A stretch of 64,000 nt of DNA, from positions 1-64,000 of the forward strand of contig CALJKJ010000043.1 of the NCBI GenBank assembly GCA_937973685.1, in the 5' to 3' direction. Made by a program: the position numbers and the translations under genes. Below, piece after piece: positions 53,859 to 62,419 of the stretch (position 1 is its first letter; the number at the start of each line of letters is the position of its first letter). The DNA is from an uncultured Flavobacteriales bacterium (GTDB lineage: Bacteria > Bacteroidota > Bacteroidia > Flavobacteriales_D > Crocinitomicaceae). A model generated the notes under the pieces. It was not told the origin of the DNA and did no database searches. It worked only from the letters and a program-made list of their open reading frames with translations.

Positions 53859-54569
53859 TTATGGAACAAAAGTCAATTCGAAGACCAAAGAATATGCGTT
53901 GTTTTTTGTGTTAGGTATTTGAATACCAAAGGTTATTGGCAATCTTTTTTTTGGGAAGTAAATGAGTCCTAATGAAGTGAAAGATAAGGCATTGTTACCT
54001 ATAATACTTTCACCTACAAAATGCAATTTGTTATTTATAGGAATCTCACTTCCAAACCAAGCTCCTACTCGATTTCCTTCTCTACCGCCATAATGAATAG
54101 AGTTGTAATAATAACCCATTACAAATGAGCTTTTTTTGATAAAGAGGTTTTTGATCAGTAAGTTATTATATATTAAAGTTGCATTTTGTAAAATGGTATT
54201 ATCAGTATAATTTAAACCAAACTGAGTACCAAAACACATAGATAAATTTTCCGTGAATTCGAATTGTTTCAACCCATTTATCATGAGTAATGGGTTATAC
54301 GGATCTTTGTCGTTTGTATCGTTATGAATAAATGATTTACTATTGCTTTTAAAATTTAACCCCAAGACATTTAACCCAATTTCAAAACCTTTCCCTAAGC
54401 CAAAATCAATAGTTGAATTTGATTGAATTATTTCGTTAAAATTAATTTGTTGTTGGAAAAATATTTTTTTTGCTTTTGTTACTTCTGAAGAAGGGACATT
54501 TATGAAATTTTGTTGTGCATGTAATTGATGAACAAATAACACAATAAACAAAAGCAAAATCCGGCTCAT
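53859..54569 (-). CDS. Outer-membrane or secreted beta-rich protein
   Basis: A 236-residue protein with a signal peptide (ending LHAQ) and strand-rich sequence (FGLGKGFEIGLNVLGLNF, LSMCFGTQFGLNYT, YSLVFELTFVP). It ends in a hydrophobic strand as barrels do. Function unknown, no family recognised. The gap of 156 bases towards PBP1A has no other gene. Confidence 0.6.
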   Translation of the reverse strand: MSRILLLFIVLFVHQLHAQQNFINVPSSEVTKAKKIFFQQQINFNEIIQSNSTIDFGLGKGFEIGLNVLGLNFKSNSKSFIHNDTNDKDPYNPLLMINGLKQFEFTENLSMCFGTQFGLNYTDNTILQNATLIYNNLLIKNLFIKKSSFVMGYYYNSIHYGGREGNRVGAWFGSEIPINNKLHFVGESIIGNNALSFTSLGLIYFPKKRLPITFGIQIPNTKNNAYSLVFELTFVP

Positions 54570-54638
54570 CTTGTGAAACTATAAGTTTTAAAAGGTGCAA
54601 AAATACTTTTTTACTACTTTTTTAAATGGTAATAAATG

Positions 54639-55388
54639 TTATTTTTTCTTCAAACTTGCTTTTACATAATTCTCAATTGCAGCAATCATACTTGGCGCAT
54701 TTGGTTGTGGTGCATGTAAGTCCAAACGCAAGTTATTGCGTTCAACGGCACTTGCAGTTGTTGGACCAAAAGCCGCAATGACGGTCTTGTTTTGTTTGAA
54801 GTCAGGAAAGTTTTTGAATAATGATTCGATTCCACCTGGACTAAAGAATACCAACATGTCATAGTAAACATCTTCCAAATCACTCAAGTCAGAAGCAACT
54901 GTACGGTACAAAGTCGCTTTACTAAATGGAATTTTTGCAGCTTCTAATGTTTCGGGAATTTTATCTCTCAAAATATCTGTACAAGGCAATAAAAACTTTT
55001 CTGTTTTGTGTTTTTTTATTGGATCAATTAAATCCTCAATGGTCTGTTTTCCAAAAAATATTTTTCGCTTGCGGTAAGTAACATATTTTTGAAGGTACAA
55101 GGCTACTGCTTCCGAGATACAGAAATATTTCATTGTATCTGGTACAGTAAAACGAATCTCTTCAGCAATTCGAAAGAAGTGATCTACTGCAGCTTTTGAT
55201 GTTAAAATAATGGCTGTGTGTTCTGGAATATTTACTTTTTGTGCTCGAAACTCTTGCGCACCGATTCCTTCAACGTGAATAAACGGTCGAAAATCAATTT
55301 TCAGTTTATATTTCTCAGCTAAATCAAAATAAGGTGATTTCTCTCCCTCAGGCTTTGGTTGAGAAACCAGAATAGTCTTGATACTCAA
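54639..55388 (-). CDS. hemD: Uroporphyrinogen-III synthase
   Basis: A 249-residue protein of the HemD fold: LVSQPKPEGEKSPYFDLA at the start, ILTSKAAVDHFFRI, LLPCTDILRDKIPETLE, VFFSPGGIESLF and AAFGPTTASAVE. It closes the tetrapyrrole ring with inversion of ring D. The neighbouring DUF4271 protein is a pairing I recognise from other Bacteroidota. Confidence 0.9.
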   Translation of the reverse strand: MSIKTILVSQPKPEGEKSPYFDLAEKYKLKIDFRPFIHVEGIGAQEFRAQKVNIPEHTAIILTSKAAVDHFFRIAEEIRFTVPDTMKYFCISEAVALYLQKYVTYRKRKIFFGKQTIEDLIDPIKKHKTEKFLLPCTDILRDKIPETLEAAKIPFSKATLYRTVASDLSDLEDVYYDMLVFFSPGGIESLFKNFPDFKQNKTVIAAFGPTTASAVERNNLRLDLHAPQPNAPSMIAAIENYVKASLKKK

Positions 55389-55417
55389 TTTATTAGTAGT
55401 TTATTTGTAATACATGC

Positions 55418-56110
55418 TCAATTTATCATCCCGCTTATTTCACCATCGAAAAGTAACTTTATTACAATCAAAATCGGTAAAATTTCGAGGGTCCAAAAGT
55501 ACAAAATAATATAATACCAACTTACTTTTGAAGACAATCCTAAAAAAACACTTCTTAGGATTCGAAAAATGAGGAAAAGGGAATAGGTAGCCACAACTAT
55601 TTTAAGCGCAGTTGTTTGCGGTCCCGATTGAAAGTAAAAAATAAAAAATTCAATTAACAATACGAGACCCAATACGTTGTAGAGGGCGAGCGTAAAGTAA
55701 ATTTCTTCGCGCGCTATTTTTTTTTGCCCCGTTAAATTTCCTGCTATGAAACTGATGCAAAGTTGATACAATAAATACCCAACTGGAATTAATGTGGCGA
55801 AAAGTTGTTGATTGTCCGTCTTGTTTTTGTCAATAAACCAATAAATAAACATACAGCTGACAGCAACAAACTGAAGATTTAACAGTAACCTACTCAGCGC
55901 ATTGGGACGTACTCCTTTACCGATTTGATCTTCTTGCGTTTCAAAAAAAAGTGTGTTTTGAATTGAAATAGATACAATAGATTGTTGCACAACACGAGCT
56001 AAAGCAATAAAAACGACACACAAAAAGAGCAACAATACGAACCAAGTCGACCCATTCGAATAACGTGGAATCAAGTCCATTTGTTGCACTATTTGGTTGT
56101 TTTCAAACAT
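55418..56110 (-). CDS. DUF4271 membrane protein
   Basis: A 230-residue protein with six or so transmembrane helices and the DUF4271-type ends (QQMDLIPRY... and FLWTLEILPILIVIKLL-like). Function unknown. It lies upstream of hemD on the same strand. A -7 TACCTTTG stands at 56149-56142, 31 bases before the ATG. Confidence 0.85.
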   Translation of the reverse strand: MFENNQIVQQMDLIPRYSNGSTWFVLLLFLCVVFIALARVVQQSIVSISIQNTLFFETQEDQIGKGVRPNALSRLLLNLQFVAVSCMFIYWFIDKNKTDNQQLFATLIPVGYLLYQLCISFIAGNLTGQKKIAREEIYFTLALYNVLGLVLLIEFFIFYFQSGPQTTALKIVVATYSLFLIFRILRSVFLGLSSKVSWYYIILYFWTLEILPILIVIKLLFDGEISGMIN

Positions 56111-56141
56111 TTATGCTAGCTATTTGTTTTCTAATTAATTG

Positions 56142-56208
56142 CAAAGGTAGTATTTTACAAGAATTGCCATTATGCTTTTTGTTGATTCGACATGAATGCT
56201 TATTTTTG
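56142..56208. promoter_or_regulatory. Divergent promoters for DUF4271/hemD and acyl-CoA dehydrogenase
   Basis: Plus strand: TTTG (56178-56181), exactly 19 nt, then TATTTTTG (56201-56208), 27 bases before the ATG at 56236. Minus strand: perfect -7 TACCTTTG (56149-56142) without a clear -33. Confidence 0.7.
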
Positions 56209-56235
56209 TCCTGTTAAATAACAAACAATTTTTCG

Positions 56236-57435
56236 ATGAGAACTGATTTATATCAACATCCAGATTACCTCTTAATGGATGAATTATTGACCGATGAGCA
56301 AAAGTTAGTTCGTGACGCGGCGCGCGCATGGGTTAAAAAAGAAGTCTCTCCAATCATTGATGATGCTTATGAAAAAGCAGTTTTTCCGATGCATTTATTA
56401 AAAGGGTTGGGAGAAATCGGTGCATTTGGACCATATATTCCGGAAGAATACGGTGGACCAGGGTTGGATCAGATTTCTTATGGTTTGATCATGCAAGAAT
56501 TGGAGCGTTGTGACTCCGGTTTACGTTCGACAGCCTCTGTTCAAAGTTCGTTAGTAATGTATCCTATTTGGAAATACGGTTCAGAAGAACAAAAAATGAA
56601 ATACCTACCAAAATTAGCAACTGGCGAAATGATGGGTTGTTTTGGTTTGACTGAGCCTGATCACGGTTCAAATCCAGGTGGTATGATCACCAACTTTAAA
56701 GACATGGGCGACCATTATTTGTTGAATGGTGCTAAAATGTGGATTTCTAATGCTCCTTTTGCAGATATCGCAGTTGTTTGGGCAAAAGATGAAACTGGTC
56801 GAATACATGGATTAATCGTTGAACGTGGCATGGAAGGTTTTTCAACACCTGAAATGCATGGGAAATTGTCGTTACGTGCATCATCAACTGGTGAATTAAT
56901 CTTTGTTGATGTTAAAGTTCCAAAAGAAAATCTTTTACCTGGTCGTTCCGGACTAGGAGCTCCATTGAGTTGTTTGGATTCAGCTCGCTTTGGTATTGCT
57001 TGGGGTGCATTGGGTGCAGCAATGGATTGTTACGATCAAGCATTGCGTTATTCTCAACAACGTACACAATTTAATGTTCCGATTGGCGCATTTCAATTAA
57101 TACAAAAGAAATTAGCTGAAATGATTACTGAAATTACCAAAGCGCAATGCATTACATTGCGTGTAGGTGAATTACGTAATCAAGGTAGAGCTACTTCTGC
57201 TATGATTTCAATGATCAAACGAAACAATGTGGAAATAGCATTGAACATAGCTCGTGAAGCGCGTCAAATACATGGCGGAATGGGTATTACAAGTGAATAT
57301 TCGATGATGCGCCACATGGCTAACTTAGAGTCAGTTGTGACTTATGAAGGAACACACGACATTCACTTGTTGATTACAGGAATGGATGTAACAGGTATTC
57401 CAGCATTTACACGTGAAATGCCCGATTTAAAATAA
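56236..57435 (+). CDS. Acyl-CoA dehydrogenase, glutaryl-CoA dehydrogenase-like
   Basis: A 399-residue flavoenzyme with FAD motifs CFGLTEPDHGSNPGGM and WISNAPFAD and a catalytic Glu371 in TYEGTHDIHLLI, the position and context of glutaryl-CoA dehydrogenase. It would oxidise glutaryl-CoA to crotonyl-CoA in lysine or tryptophan breakdown, delivering electrons to ETF. Substrate is assigned by motif only. Terminator follows. Confidence 0.9.
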   Translation: MRTDLYQHPDYLLMDELLTDEQKLVRDAARAWVKKEVSPIIDDAYEKAVFPMHLLKGLGEIGAFGPYIPEEYGGPGLDQISYGLIMQELERCDSGLRSTASVQSSLVMYPIWKYGSEEQKMKYLPKLATGEMMGCFGLTEPDHGSNPGGMITNFKDMGDHYLLNGAKMWISNAPFADIAVVWAKDETGRIHGLIVERGMEGFSTPEMHGKLSLRASSTGELIFVDVKVPKENLLPGRSGLGAPLSCLDSARFGIAWGALGAAMDCYDQALRYSQQRTQFNVPIGAFQLIQKKLAEMITEITKAQCITLRVGELRNQGRATSAMISMIKRNNVEIALNIAREARQIHGGMGITSEYSMMRHMANLESVVTYEGTHDIHLLITGMDVTGIPAFTREMPDLK

Positions 57436-57453
57436 ATAAACAATGCTATACTT

Positions 57454-57481
57454 GCAAAGCCCGTTTTTTAGCGGGCTTTGC
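57454..57481. terminator. Hairpin terminator before hemW
   Basis: Perfect 10-bp stem GCAAAGCCCG (57454-57463) / CGGGCTTTGC (57472-57481), 8-nt loop. Confidence 0.75.
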
Positions 57482-57493
57482 TGTTTATAAACG

Positions 57494-58615
57494 ATGGCTG
57501 GTTTTTACATACATATTCCTTTTTGCGCGCAACAATGCACGTATTGCGATTTTCATTTCTCAACGACTTTTGACAAGTATCGTTCTCAGATGATTGCTGC
57601 GATTTGCGCTGAAATTCGTTTGCGAAAAACGGAAAATGAACAGCAAACAATCGCGACCATTTATTTTGGTGGAGGCACACCAAGTATTTTAACTTACCAA
57701 GAACTGGAGCAACTAATTGGTACAATTGCACAACATTATCACTTATCTGCTGCTGTTGAAATTACCCTTGAATGTAATCCTGATGATTGCTCATTAGAAC
57801 AACTTACTGCTTGGAAGCAGATAGGGGTTTCGCGCTTAAGCATTGGTATTCAGTCCTTTCAATCGGAGCAATTAGCCTGGATGAACCGCAAGCACACTGG
57901 TGAAGAAGCAACAACAGCTGTTCAGTTAGCGCGGCAAGTAGGTTTTAACGAAATCAGCGTGGATTTGATTTATGGCTTGCCTGATTTATCAGCCGAAGAT
58001 TGGCGCAAGCAATTGCAACAAGTCATCGCTTTAGAAGTCGATCATATTTCAGCGTATTGCTTGACGGTAGAACAGAAAACAACCTTGGCAGCTTGGGTAA
58101 AATCGGGTAAAATTCGACCACTTTCAGATGATTTGCAATCGGAGCAATTTGAATTATTGGTTGCCGAATTGGCTGCAAATGGATTTGAACAATACGAAAT
58201 TTCAAATTTTGCAAGCAAACAACGCTATTCCAAACACAACACAGCATATTGGCAAGGAATTCCATATGTAGGGGTGGGTCCTTCTGCACATGGTTTTGAT
58301 GGAAAAACACGCTATTGGAACAAAGCCAATAATGCACAATACATCCAGTCCTTAGCAAACAACGAATTATTGGAAACCCGCGAAACACTGAGTTTAACCG
58401 ATCAGTTCAACGAATTGATTATGTTGGGACTTCGCACCAAATGGGGGGTCAATAAAGCGCAATTAGCTGAATTACAACCGTTGACCGAACAATGGTTGCG
58501 CATAAAAAATCAGTATTTAACACAGGACATGCTGATTGAAACGGAAACACATTTGTTGTTGACTACAGCAGGTCGCTTGTTGGCTGATGCCATTGCAGCG
58601 GATTTATTTGTCTAA
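57494..58615 (+). CDS. hemW: HemW-type radical SAM protein
   Basis: A 373-residue protein with the radical SAM cluster CAQQCTYC (C11, C15, C18), followed by FGGGTPSIL, ECNPDD and IGIQSFQSEQL. HemW is a heme chaperone, formerly called anaerobic coproporphyrinogen oxidase. HemW proteins lack the fourth Cys of HemN, and here C-T-Y-C is followed by Asp, consistent with this. It overlaps the 3' end of the glycosyltransferase by 12 bases. Confidence 0.93.
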   Translation: MAGFYIHIPFCAQQCTYCDFHFSTTFDKYRSQMIAAICAEIRLRKTENEQQTIATIYFGGGTPSILTYQELEQLIGTIAQHYHLSAAVEITLECNPDDCSLEQLTAWKQIGVSRLSIGIQSFQSEQLAWMNRKHTGEEATTAVQLARQVGFNEISVDLIYGLPDLSAEDWRKQLQQVIALEVDHISAYCLTVEQKTTLAAWVKSGKIRPLSDDLQSEQFELLVAELAANGFEQYEISNFASKQRYSKHNTAYWQGIPYVGVGPSAHGFDGKTRYWNKANNAQYIQSLANNELLETRETLSLTDQFNELIMLGLRTKWGVNKAQLAELQPLTEQWLRIKNQYLTQDMLIETETHLLLTTAGRLLADAIAADLFV

Positions 58616-59389
58616 TTTTTCAATGCCATTCTGACAACGAAAATCACTTCTTTTTTTTGTGTTTTCAAATACTTGTTGACTGCGGGATATTTCATTTTCA
58701 CGTCCTGGTCTGGTGTGGTCGAGGTGAAATTGAATCGCTTTGAAACGCATAGAAAATGGTTGAATCCCCGCTAATTTTGCACGAAATTCAATGTCGGTAT
58801 CTTCTCCGTAACCTGGGAATGTATAGTTTTCATCAAAGCCATTCAACAAGAGTAAATCTGCTTTGTGCCAACCCATGTTACAGCCAAGTAATTTTGGTGT
58901 TTTCAACATTTTTTGGGTTAAAAATGGCAAATAAAAACTTTCTTCTATACGTGTTGTTTTGTTTTTAAGCATGCCCCAAAAAGTTGGTAAAAGCATTTGG
59001 CCAAATTTTATTTGTGCAGTTGTCGTTTTATCTAAGTCAATTCTTCTGCCCATACAAATCAAACCTTTTTGAATATGGGTGATATAATTGGCAATAAATT
59101 TCGGGTGCAAAATGCAATCACCATCAATAAAGATCAATTTATCTGATTGAGCACTTACAATAACTTTATTGAGCATTTTGTTTTTCAAAAACCCGGTATC
59201 AGGTTGTTGAAGGTGGGTGATGGAAAGTTGATGTTTGTATTTTTGAATGACAACATCAAAACAATTACTATCACCATCTTGTGAAATGATAATATCGAAC
59301 GCTTTTTCACTTTGTAAGTCAACAGTTTTCAGCACAGCAGTTAGTGCTGCTACATCGTTATAAACGGATATGACCAAAGTTGCTTTCAC
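58604..59389 (-). CDS. Family 2 glycosyltransferase, galactosyltransferase-type C-terminus
   Basis: A 261-residue GT-A enzyme: VISVYNDVAALTAVL, FIDGDCILHP as the DxD-like metal site, and a C-terminal GWHKADLLLLNGFDENY-GYGEDTDIEFR region of the Glyco_transf_7C type. No membrane helices. Substrate unknown. Confidence 0.88.
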   Translation of the reverse strand: MKATLVISVYNDVAALTAVLKTVDLQSEKAFDIIISQDGDSNCFDVVIQKYKHQLSITHLQQPDTGFLKNKMLNKVIVSAQSDKLIFIDGDCILHPKFIANYITHIQKGLICMGRRIDLDKTTTAQIKFGQMLLPTFWGMLKNKTTRIEESFYLPFLTQKMLKTPKLLGCNMGWHKADLLLLNGFDENYTFPGYGEDTDIEFRAKLAGIQPFSMRFKAIQFHLDHTRPGRENEISRSQQVFENTKKRSDFRCQNGIEKLDK

Positions 59390-59503
59390 AGGACAAAGAT
59401 AAACGAATAGCGCAATTGGACTTGTTTTTCAATTAACAATTTGTTTTTAGTAACCTTTTTTTCAGTGTAAAAATCATGTAAGCATTTCAGCTAGTTTTGT
59501 AAC

Positions 59504-60439
59504 ATGCACCGTTCATTATTACTTTTTATTACCATGTTTTGTCTGACCTTTGTTCAAGCTCAGACGATAACGATATTAATTGATCCAGGTCATGGTGGTT
59601 CAGACCCAGGACATGAATCGAGCAACCCCAATCATTTAAAGGAAAAGGAATTAAATTTGTTAATCGCTAAAAAAGTGGGGACTTATTTGAATGAGAAATT
59701 AGGTCATGTGAACATTTTGTATACCCGAACGGACGACACTTATCCCACCTTAGATCAACGAGTTGCTCAAGCAAACAGCCAACGAGTTGATTTATTTTTG
59801 AGCATACATTGTAATGCAAGTAGTAACAGCAATACCCACGGAACAGAGACGCACGTGCACGACATGACCGCAGTAAAATCGGTGAAATTAGCGACAAAAA
59901 TCGAAGAGGAATTCAAAGGAAAAGCTGGACGAAAGTCACGTGGCGTAAAAGATACAGACGATCGAGAATATTCGTTGCAGGTATTGAAATATACCCAAAT
60001 GACAGGAGTTCTAGTTGAATGTGGCTTTTTGACAAACACAAAAGAAGCGAATTATCTCAACACACTTTCTGGTCAAGACGTACTTGCGTCAGCGATATAC
60101 CGTGGCGTTAAAAATTATTTGATTGAAAGTTACCCAAAAATTTCATTTGCACCGACTAATAAAACAGTACCGCCACAATCGGGTTCGGGTGAATCGACAA
60201 CTGCCGCAAAAGGAAAAGGTGGGTACACAATACAAATCATGAGTTCAAAAGAATGGTTGGACACTGAAAAAGGTGATTTTACAAAATTAGACAAACCAGT
60301 TGTTCGCGAGCAGGTTGCGCAAACAGGGTATAAGTACCGTTATTTGGTGGGTGAATTTAAAACAAAAACGGAGGCACAAGCATACATTGAGAAAGTCCAA
60401 AAAAGTGGATTTAAAGATGCAATCATCATATCCAGATAA
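59504..60439 (+). CDS. N-acetylmuramoyl-L-alanine amidase with SPOR domain
   Basis: A 311-residue secreted enzyme. Signal peptide (ending VQAQ), Amidase_3 domain with IDPGHGG (His30), Glu47, IHCNAS (His102) and the catalytic VECGF (Glu172), then a linker and a SPOR peptidoglycan-binding domain (about 233-311). It cleaves the stem peptide from MurNAc at septa. A -7-like TAGTTTTG ends 4 bases before the ATG. Confidence 0.95.
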   Translation: MHRSLLLFITMFCLTFVQAQTITILIDPGHGGSDPGHESSNPNHLKEKELNLLIAKKVGTYLNEKLGHVNILYTRTDDTYPTLDQRVAQANSQRVDLFLSIHCNASSNSNTHGTETHVHDMTAVKSVKLATKIEEEFKGKAGRKSRGVKDTDDREYSLQVLKYTQMTGVLVECGFLTNTKEANYLNTLSGQDVLASAIYRGVKNYLIESYPKISFAPTNKTVPPQSGSGESTTAAKGKGGYTIQIMSSKEWLDTEKGDFTKLDKPVVREQVAQTGYKYRYLVGEFKTKTEAQAYIEKVQKSGFKDAIIISR

Positions 60440-60531
60440 GTGAACCGCTTTTTTCAAGTGTTTTTTATGCTTGAAAATCAATGAAATAGTATAAAAACAT
60501 ACTTTTTCCTTATTTTTTTTCCAATAATTTG

Positions 60532-60561
60532 TTTGGAAAAACAATTCTTTATCTATATTTG
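60532..60561 (+). promoter_or_regulatory. tRNA-Asn promoter
   Basis: TTTG (60532-60535) with an 18-nt spacer and a perfect -7 TATATTTG (60554-60561), 18 bases before the tRNA. Confidence 0.65.
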
Positions 60562-60579
60562 CAACCGCGAAAGCAAGAT

Positions 60580-60653
60580 TCCTTCTTAGCTCAGTTGGTT
60601 AGAGCATCTGACTGTTAATCAGAGGGTCCCTGGTTCGAGCCCAGGAGAGGGAG
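60580..60653 (+). tRNA. tRNA-Asn (anticodon GTT)
   Basis: A 74-nt cloverleaf: acceptor TCCTTCT/AGAGGGA, D stem GCTC/GAGC, anticodon stem TCTGA/TCAGA with loop CTGTTAA (GTT), T stem CCTGG/CCAGG with a normal TTCGAGC loop, discriminator G. The CCA end is not fully encoded (GCA follows). Confidence 0.96.
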
Positions 60654-60656
60654 CAG

Positions 60657-60686
60657 AAAGCCTTACAGAAATGTAGGGCTTTTTTG
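60657..60686 (+). terminator. tRNA-Asn terminator
   Basis: Hairpin AAAGCCTTAC (60657-60666) / GTAGGGCTTT (60673-60682; one T-G pair), then T run. Confidence 0.75.
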
Positions 60687-60746
60687 TTTTAAAAAAGTTT
60701 TAGTTGTCAACTTATTTTGATTAACAGTTAACAACAATTTATATTT

Positions 60747-60819
60747 GGACCCTGGTCGATCCCGAAGTATCGGGACGACGCTTCGGGACAGGAGAGGGAG
60801 CAGAAAGCCTTACAGAAAT
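60747..60819 (+). repeat. Interrupted second copy of the tRNA-Asn 3' end
   Basis: 60789-60819 is identical to 60642-60672 over 31 bases (T stem 3' arm, acceptor 3' arm and terminator start). Before it is ACCCTGGTCGA, matching the tRNA's T arm, split from the repeat by an insertion with nested inverted repeats (TCCCGAAG ... CTTCGGGA, and CCCGA AGTA TCGGG). The 5' half of the tRNA is missing. The 60820-60940 stretch up to the next gene shows nothing further. Confidence 0.8.
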
Positions 60820-60940
60820 TTCGTCTGTTATTACTTTTAGTTTGTTCGTTTTCCATTTGTGTTAACAGGTAAATTCAATATATACCATCTTTTTATTTTT
60901 CTTTTTGATATTTTAGCACAAACAAATTAATCACACATAG

Positions 60941-61168
60941 ATGCTTCCATTAATTATCATTGCCTCAACTTTAATCGTTTTCTTTTCGATGACGTTTTTA
61001 TGGAATAAAAATAAATTACTGTATTTAGGGGTCTCAGGAATTGCTTTGGTTTTTCTCATTGGCAGTCAATTGATACATTTCAATGAAAATCAAGCGATGA
61101 CCCTTGTTTTGTTAATTGTTCTGTTTGCCAATTTTTATCGCAATCATCGCAAAGCTACTCAACAATAA
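60941..61168 (+). CDS. Small membrane protein
   Basis: A 75-residue protein with two hydrophobic helices (about 2-20, 27-46) and a third weaker one (54-66), ending NHRKATQQ. No family recognised. The next gene begins 8 bases later, so they may be co-transcribed. Confidence 0.5.
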   Translation: MLPLIIIASTLIVFFSMTFLWNKNKLLYLGVSGIALVFLIGSQLIHFNENQAMTLVLLIVLFANFYRNHRKATQQ

Positions 61169-61176
61169 CTGTTCGC

Positions 61177-61614
61177 ATGTTGATTATGGATATCACTACT
61201 CAAATACACCATTTCATATTAATGCAGGAAAGCGCCAAACAAAGTGATTTGTTGCAGCTTCATGAACTCATGCTTACGATATTACCAGCTGGAAAATTAT
61301 GGTTAGAAGATGGTAAAAATGAAGCAGGGAAGGTCGTGACGAATCCAACTATTGGATATGGCAACCAAACCATATTACTGGCGAAAGGAAAGTCACGAGA
61401 AATGTTCCAAATAGGAATTAGTGCAAATACTGCTGGGATTTCCATCTACTTTATCGGTATACGGAACAAAATGGATCTTGCGCGCGAGTTCGGCGCACAA
61501 CTCGGTAAAGCGAAAGTGACGGGTTATTGTATCAAATTCAAGCAACTAGCTGATTTGGATTTACCTGTTTTGGCAGCTGCTATTCGAAAGGGAATTGAGG
61601 TAACGAACGCTTGA
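61177..61614 (+). CDS. DUF1801 domain protein
   Basis: A 145-residue protein with the DUF1801 (YdhG-like, SRPBCC-related family) pattern: KLWLEDGKNEAGKVVTNPTIG, then GISANTAGISIYFIG, and LGKAKVTGYCIKFKQL. A second in-frame ATG is at 61186. Role not established. Confidence 0.75.
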   Translation: MLIMDITTQIHHFILMQESAKQSDLLQLHELMLTILPAGKLWLEDGKNEAGKVVTNPTIGYGNQTILLAKGKSREMFQIGISANTAGISIYFIGIRNKMDLAREFGAQLGKAKVTGYCIKFKQLADLDLPVLAAAIRKGIEVTNA

Positions 61615-61654
61615 AAATGAATTAGTTTTACAGAAAAACACGACAACCAAGCTA

Positions 61655-61993
61655 TCAATCTTTCAAAACAACTTTGCGGTGTTGAAGTCCCCATTCAACA
61701 ACTTGTTGGATTAATGTTTTAATCGATTTTCCATGTTTGCTCATGCGGTATTCAATAATAGGCGAGGATGTCTTTTGTATTTCCACGCGTTCAATCATGT
61801 GTAAGCTCTCTAAATAGCGCAATTCTTTAGTTAGCGTCGCGGAAGTGATTCTGCCAAGAACGGACTTCAATTCATTAAATCTTCGGGGTTTGTCACAGAT
61901 ATACGACAAGATTGGTCCACGCCATTTTCCACCAATGATATCCAATACATCCGCAACGACTTTTATTCCTTGTTGTTTTGTTTTCACGTCCAT
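61655..61993 (-). CDS. HxlR-family transcriptional regulator
   Basis: A 112-residue winged-helix protein with the HxlR pattern VLDIIGGKWRGPILSYICD, RRFNELKSVLGRITSATL, KELRYLESLHMIER and a wing before ideally EYRMSKHGKSI. Divergent from the small gene at 62081, with dyads in the intervening 87 bases. HxlR members often sense electrophiles or redox stress, and the divergent gene is commonly the target. Confidence 0.94.
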   Translation of the reverse strand: MDVKTKQQGIKVVADVLDIIGGKWRGPILSYICDKPRRFNELKSVLGRITSATLTKELRYLESLHMIERVEIQKTSSPIIEYRMSKHGKSIKTLIQQVVEWGLQHRKVVLKD

Positions 61994-62000
61994 CTTTTAA

Positions 62001-62069
62001 AGGTATCTTTTTTAATACCTAATCAAATGTACCATTTAATTTTAAAATGAAACCGTCTGTGTACATTTG
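62001..62069. promoter_or_regulatory. Divergent promoters and candidate HxlR operator
   Basis: AGGTAT (62001-62006) and ATACCT (62015-62020) form a perfect 6-bp dyad with an 8-nt spacer. CAAATGTAC (62024-62032) and GTACATTTG (62061-62069) form an exact 9-bp inverted repeat 28 nt apart; each contains TACATTTG, a perfect -7 element, one per direction. The dyad covers the expected start of the hxlR transcript, suggesting autoregulation. Confidence 0.65.
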
Positions 62070-62080
62070 AGAAAAAAAAG

Positions 62081-62347
62081 ATGAACATAACAGCAGTAAT
62101 TTTAACCCTAAAAGAGGGCGTCAACCTTTCTGAACTCGGAGCAGTTTTAAAACACGAACAAGAAATGGTTGATCAATGGAAAACCGAGGGAATAATACAT
62201 GATTTGTACTTGCGTCAAGGTAGAAATGGAGCAGTTATCATGTTTAATGACCGAAGTGAAACAGACGTTCAGTCTTTAATTGAACAGCTACCACTATATC
62301 CTTATTTCAAACCAGCAGAATTTTTGGGTTTATTGAAGAATGATTAA
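62081..62347 (+). CDS. Small YCII/muconolactone-isomerase-like protein
   Basis: An 88-residue protein of ferredoxin-like alpha/beta design (ITAVILTLKEGVNL, HDLYLRQGRNGAVIMFNDRSE, LPLYPYFKPAEF). Similar proteins are annotated as YCII-like or muconolactone delta-isomerase-like. Its promoter is paired with the hxlR promoter, so it is probably under HxlR control. No catalytic residue can be assigned. Confidence 0.7.
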   Translation: MNITAVILTLKEGVNLSELGAVLKHEQEMVDQWKTEGIIHDLYLRQGRNGAVIMFNDRSETDVQSLIEQLPLYPYFKPAEFLGLLKND

Positions 62348-62419
62348 CCATTCAATAAAGGCTTACATTTTTATTTTAAACAAATTAGCGAAGCGCATTG
62401 TTTATTAGGAAATCAAATT

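Noticed and set aside
60718..60728. 11 bases (TGATTAACAGT) complementary to the tRNA-Asn anticodon loop, 100 nt downstream
   Set aside because: AT-rich and short; could be chance or a remnant of rearrangement. No promoter or structure supports an antisense RNA.
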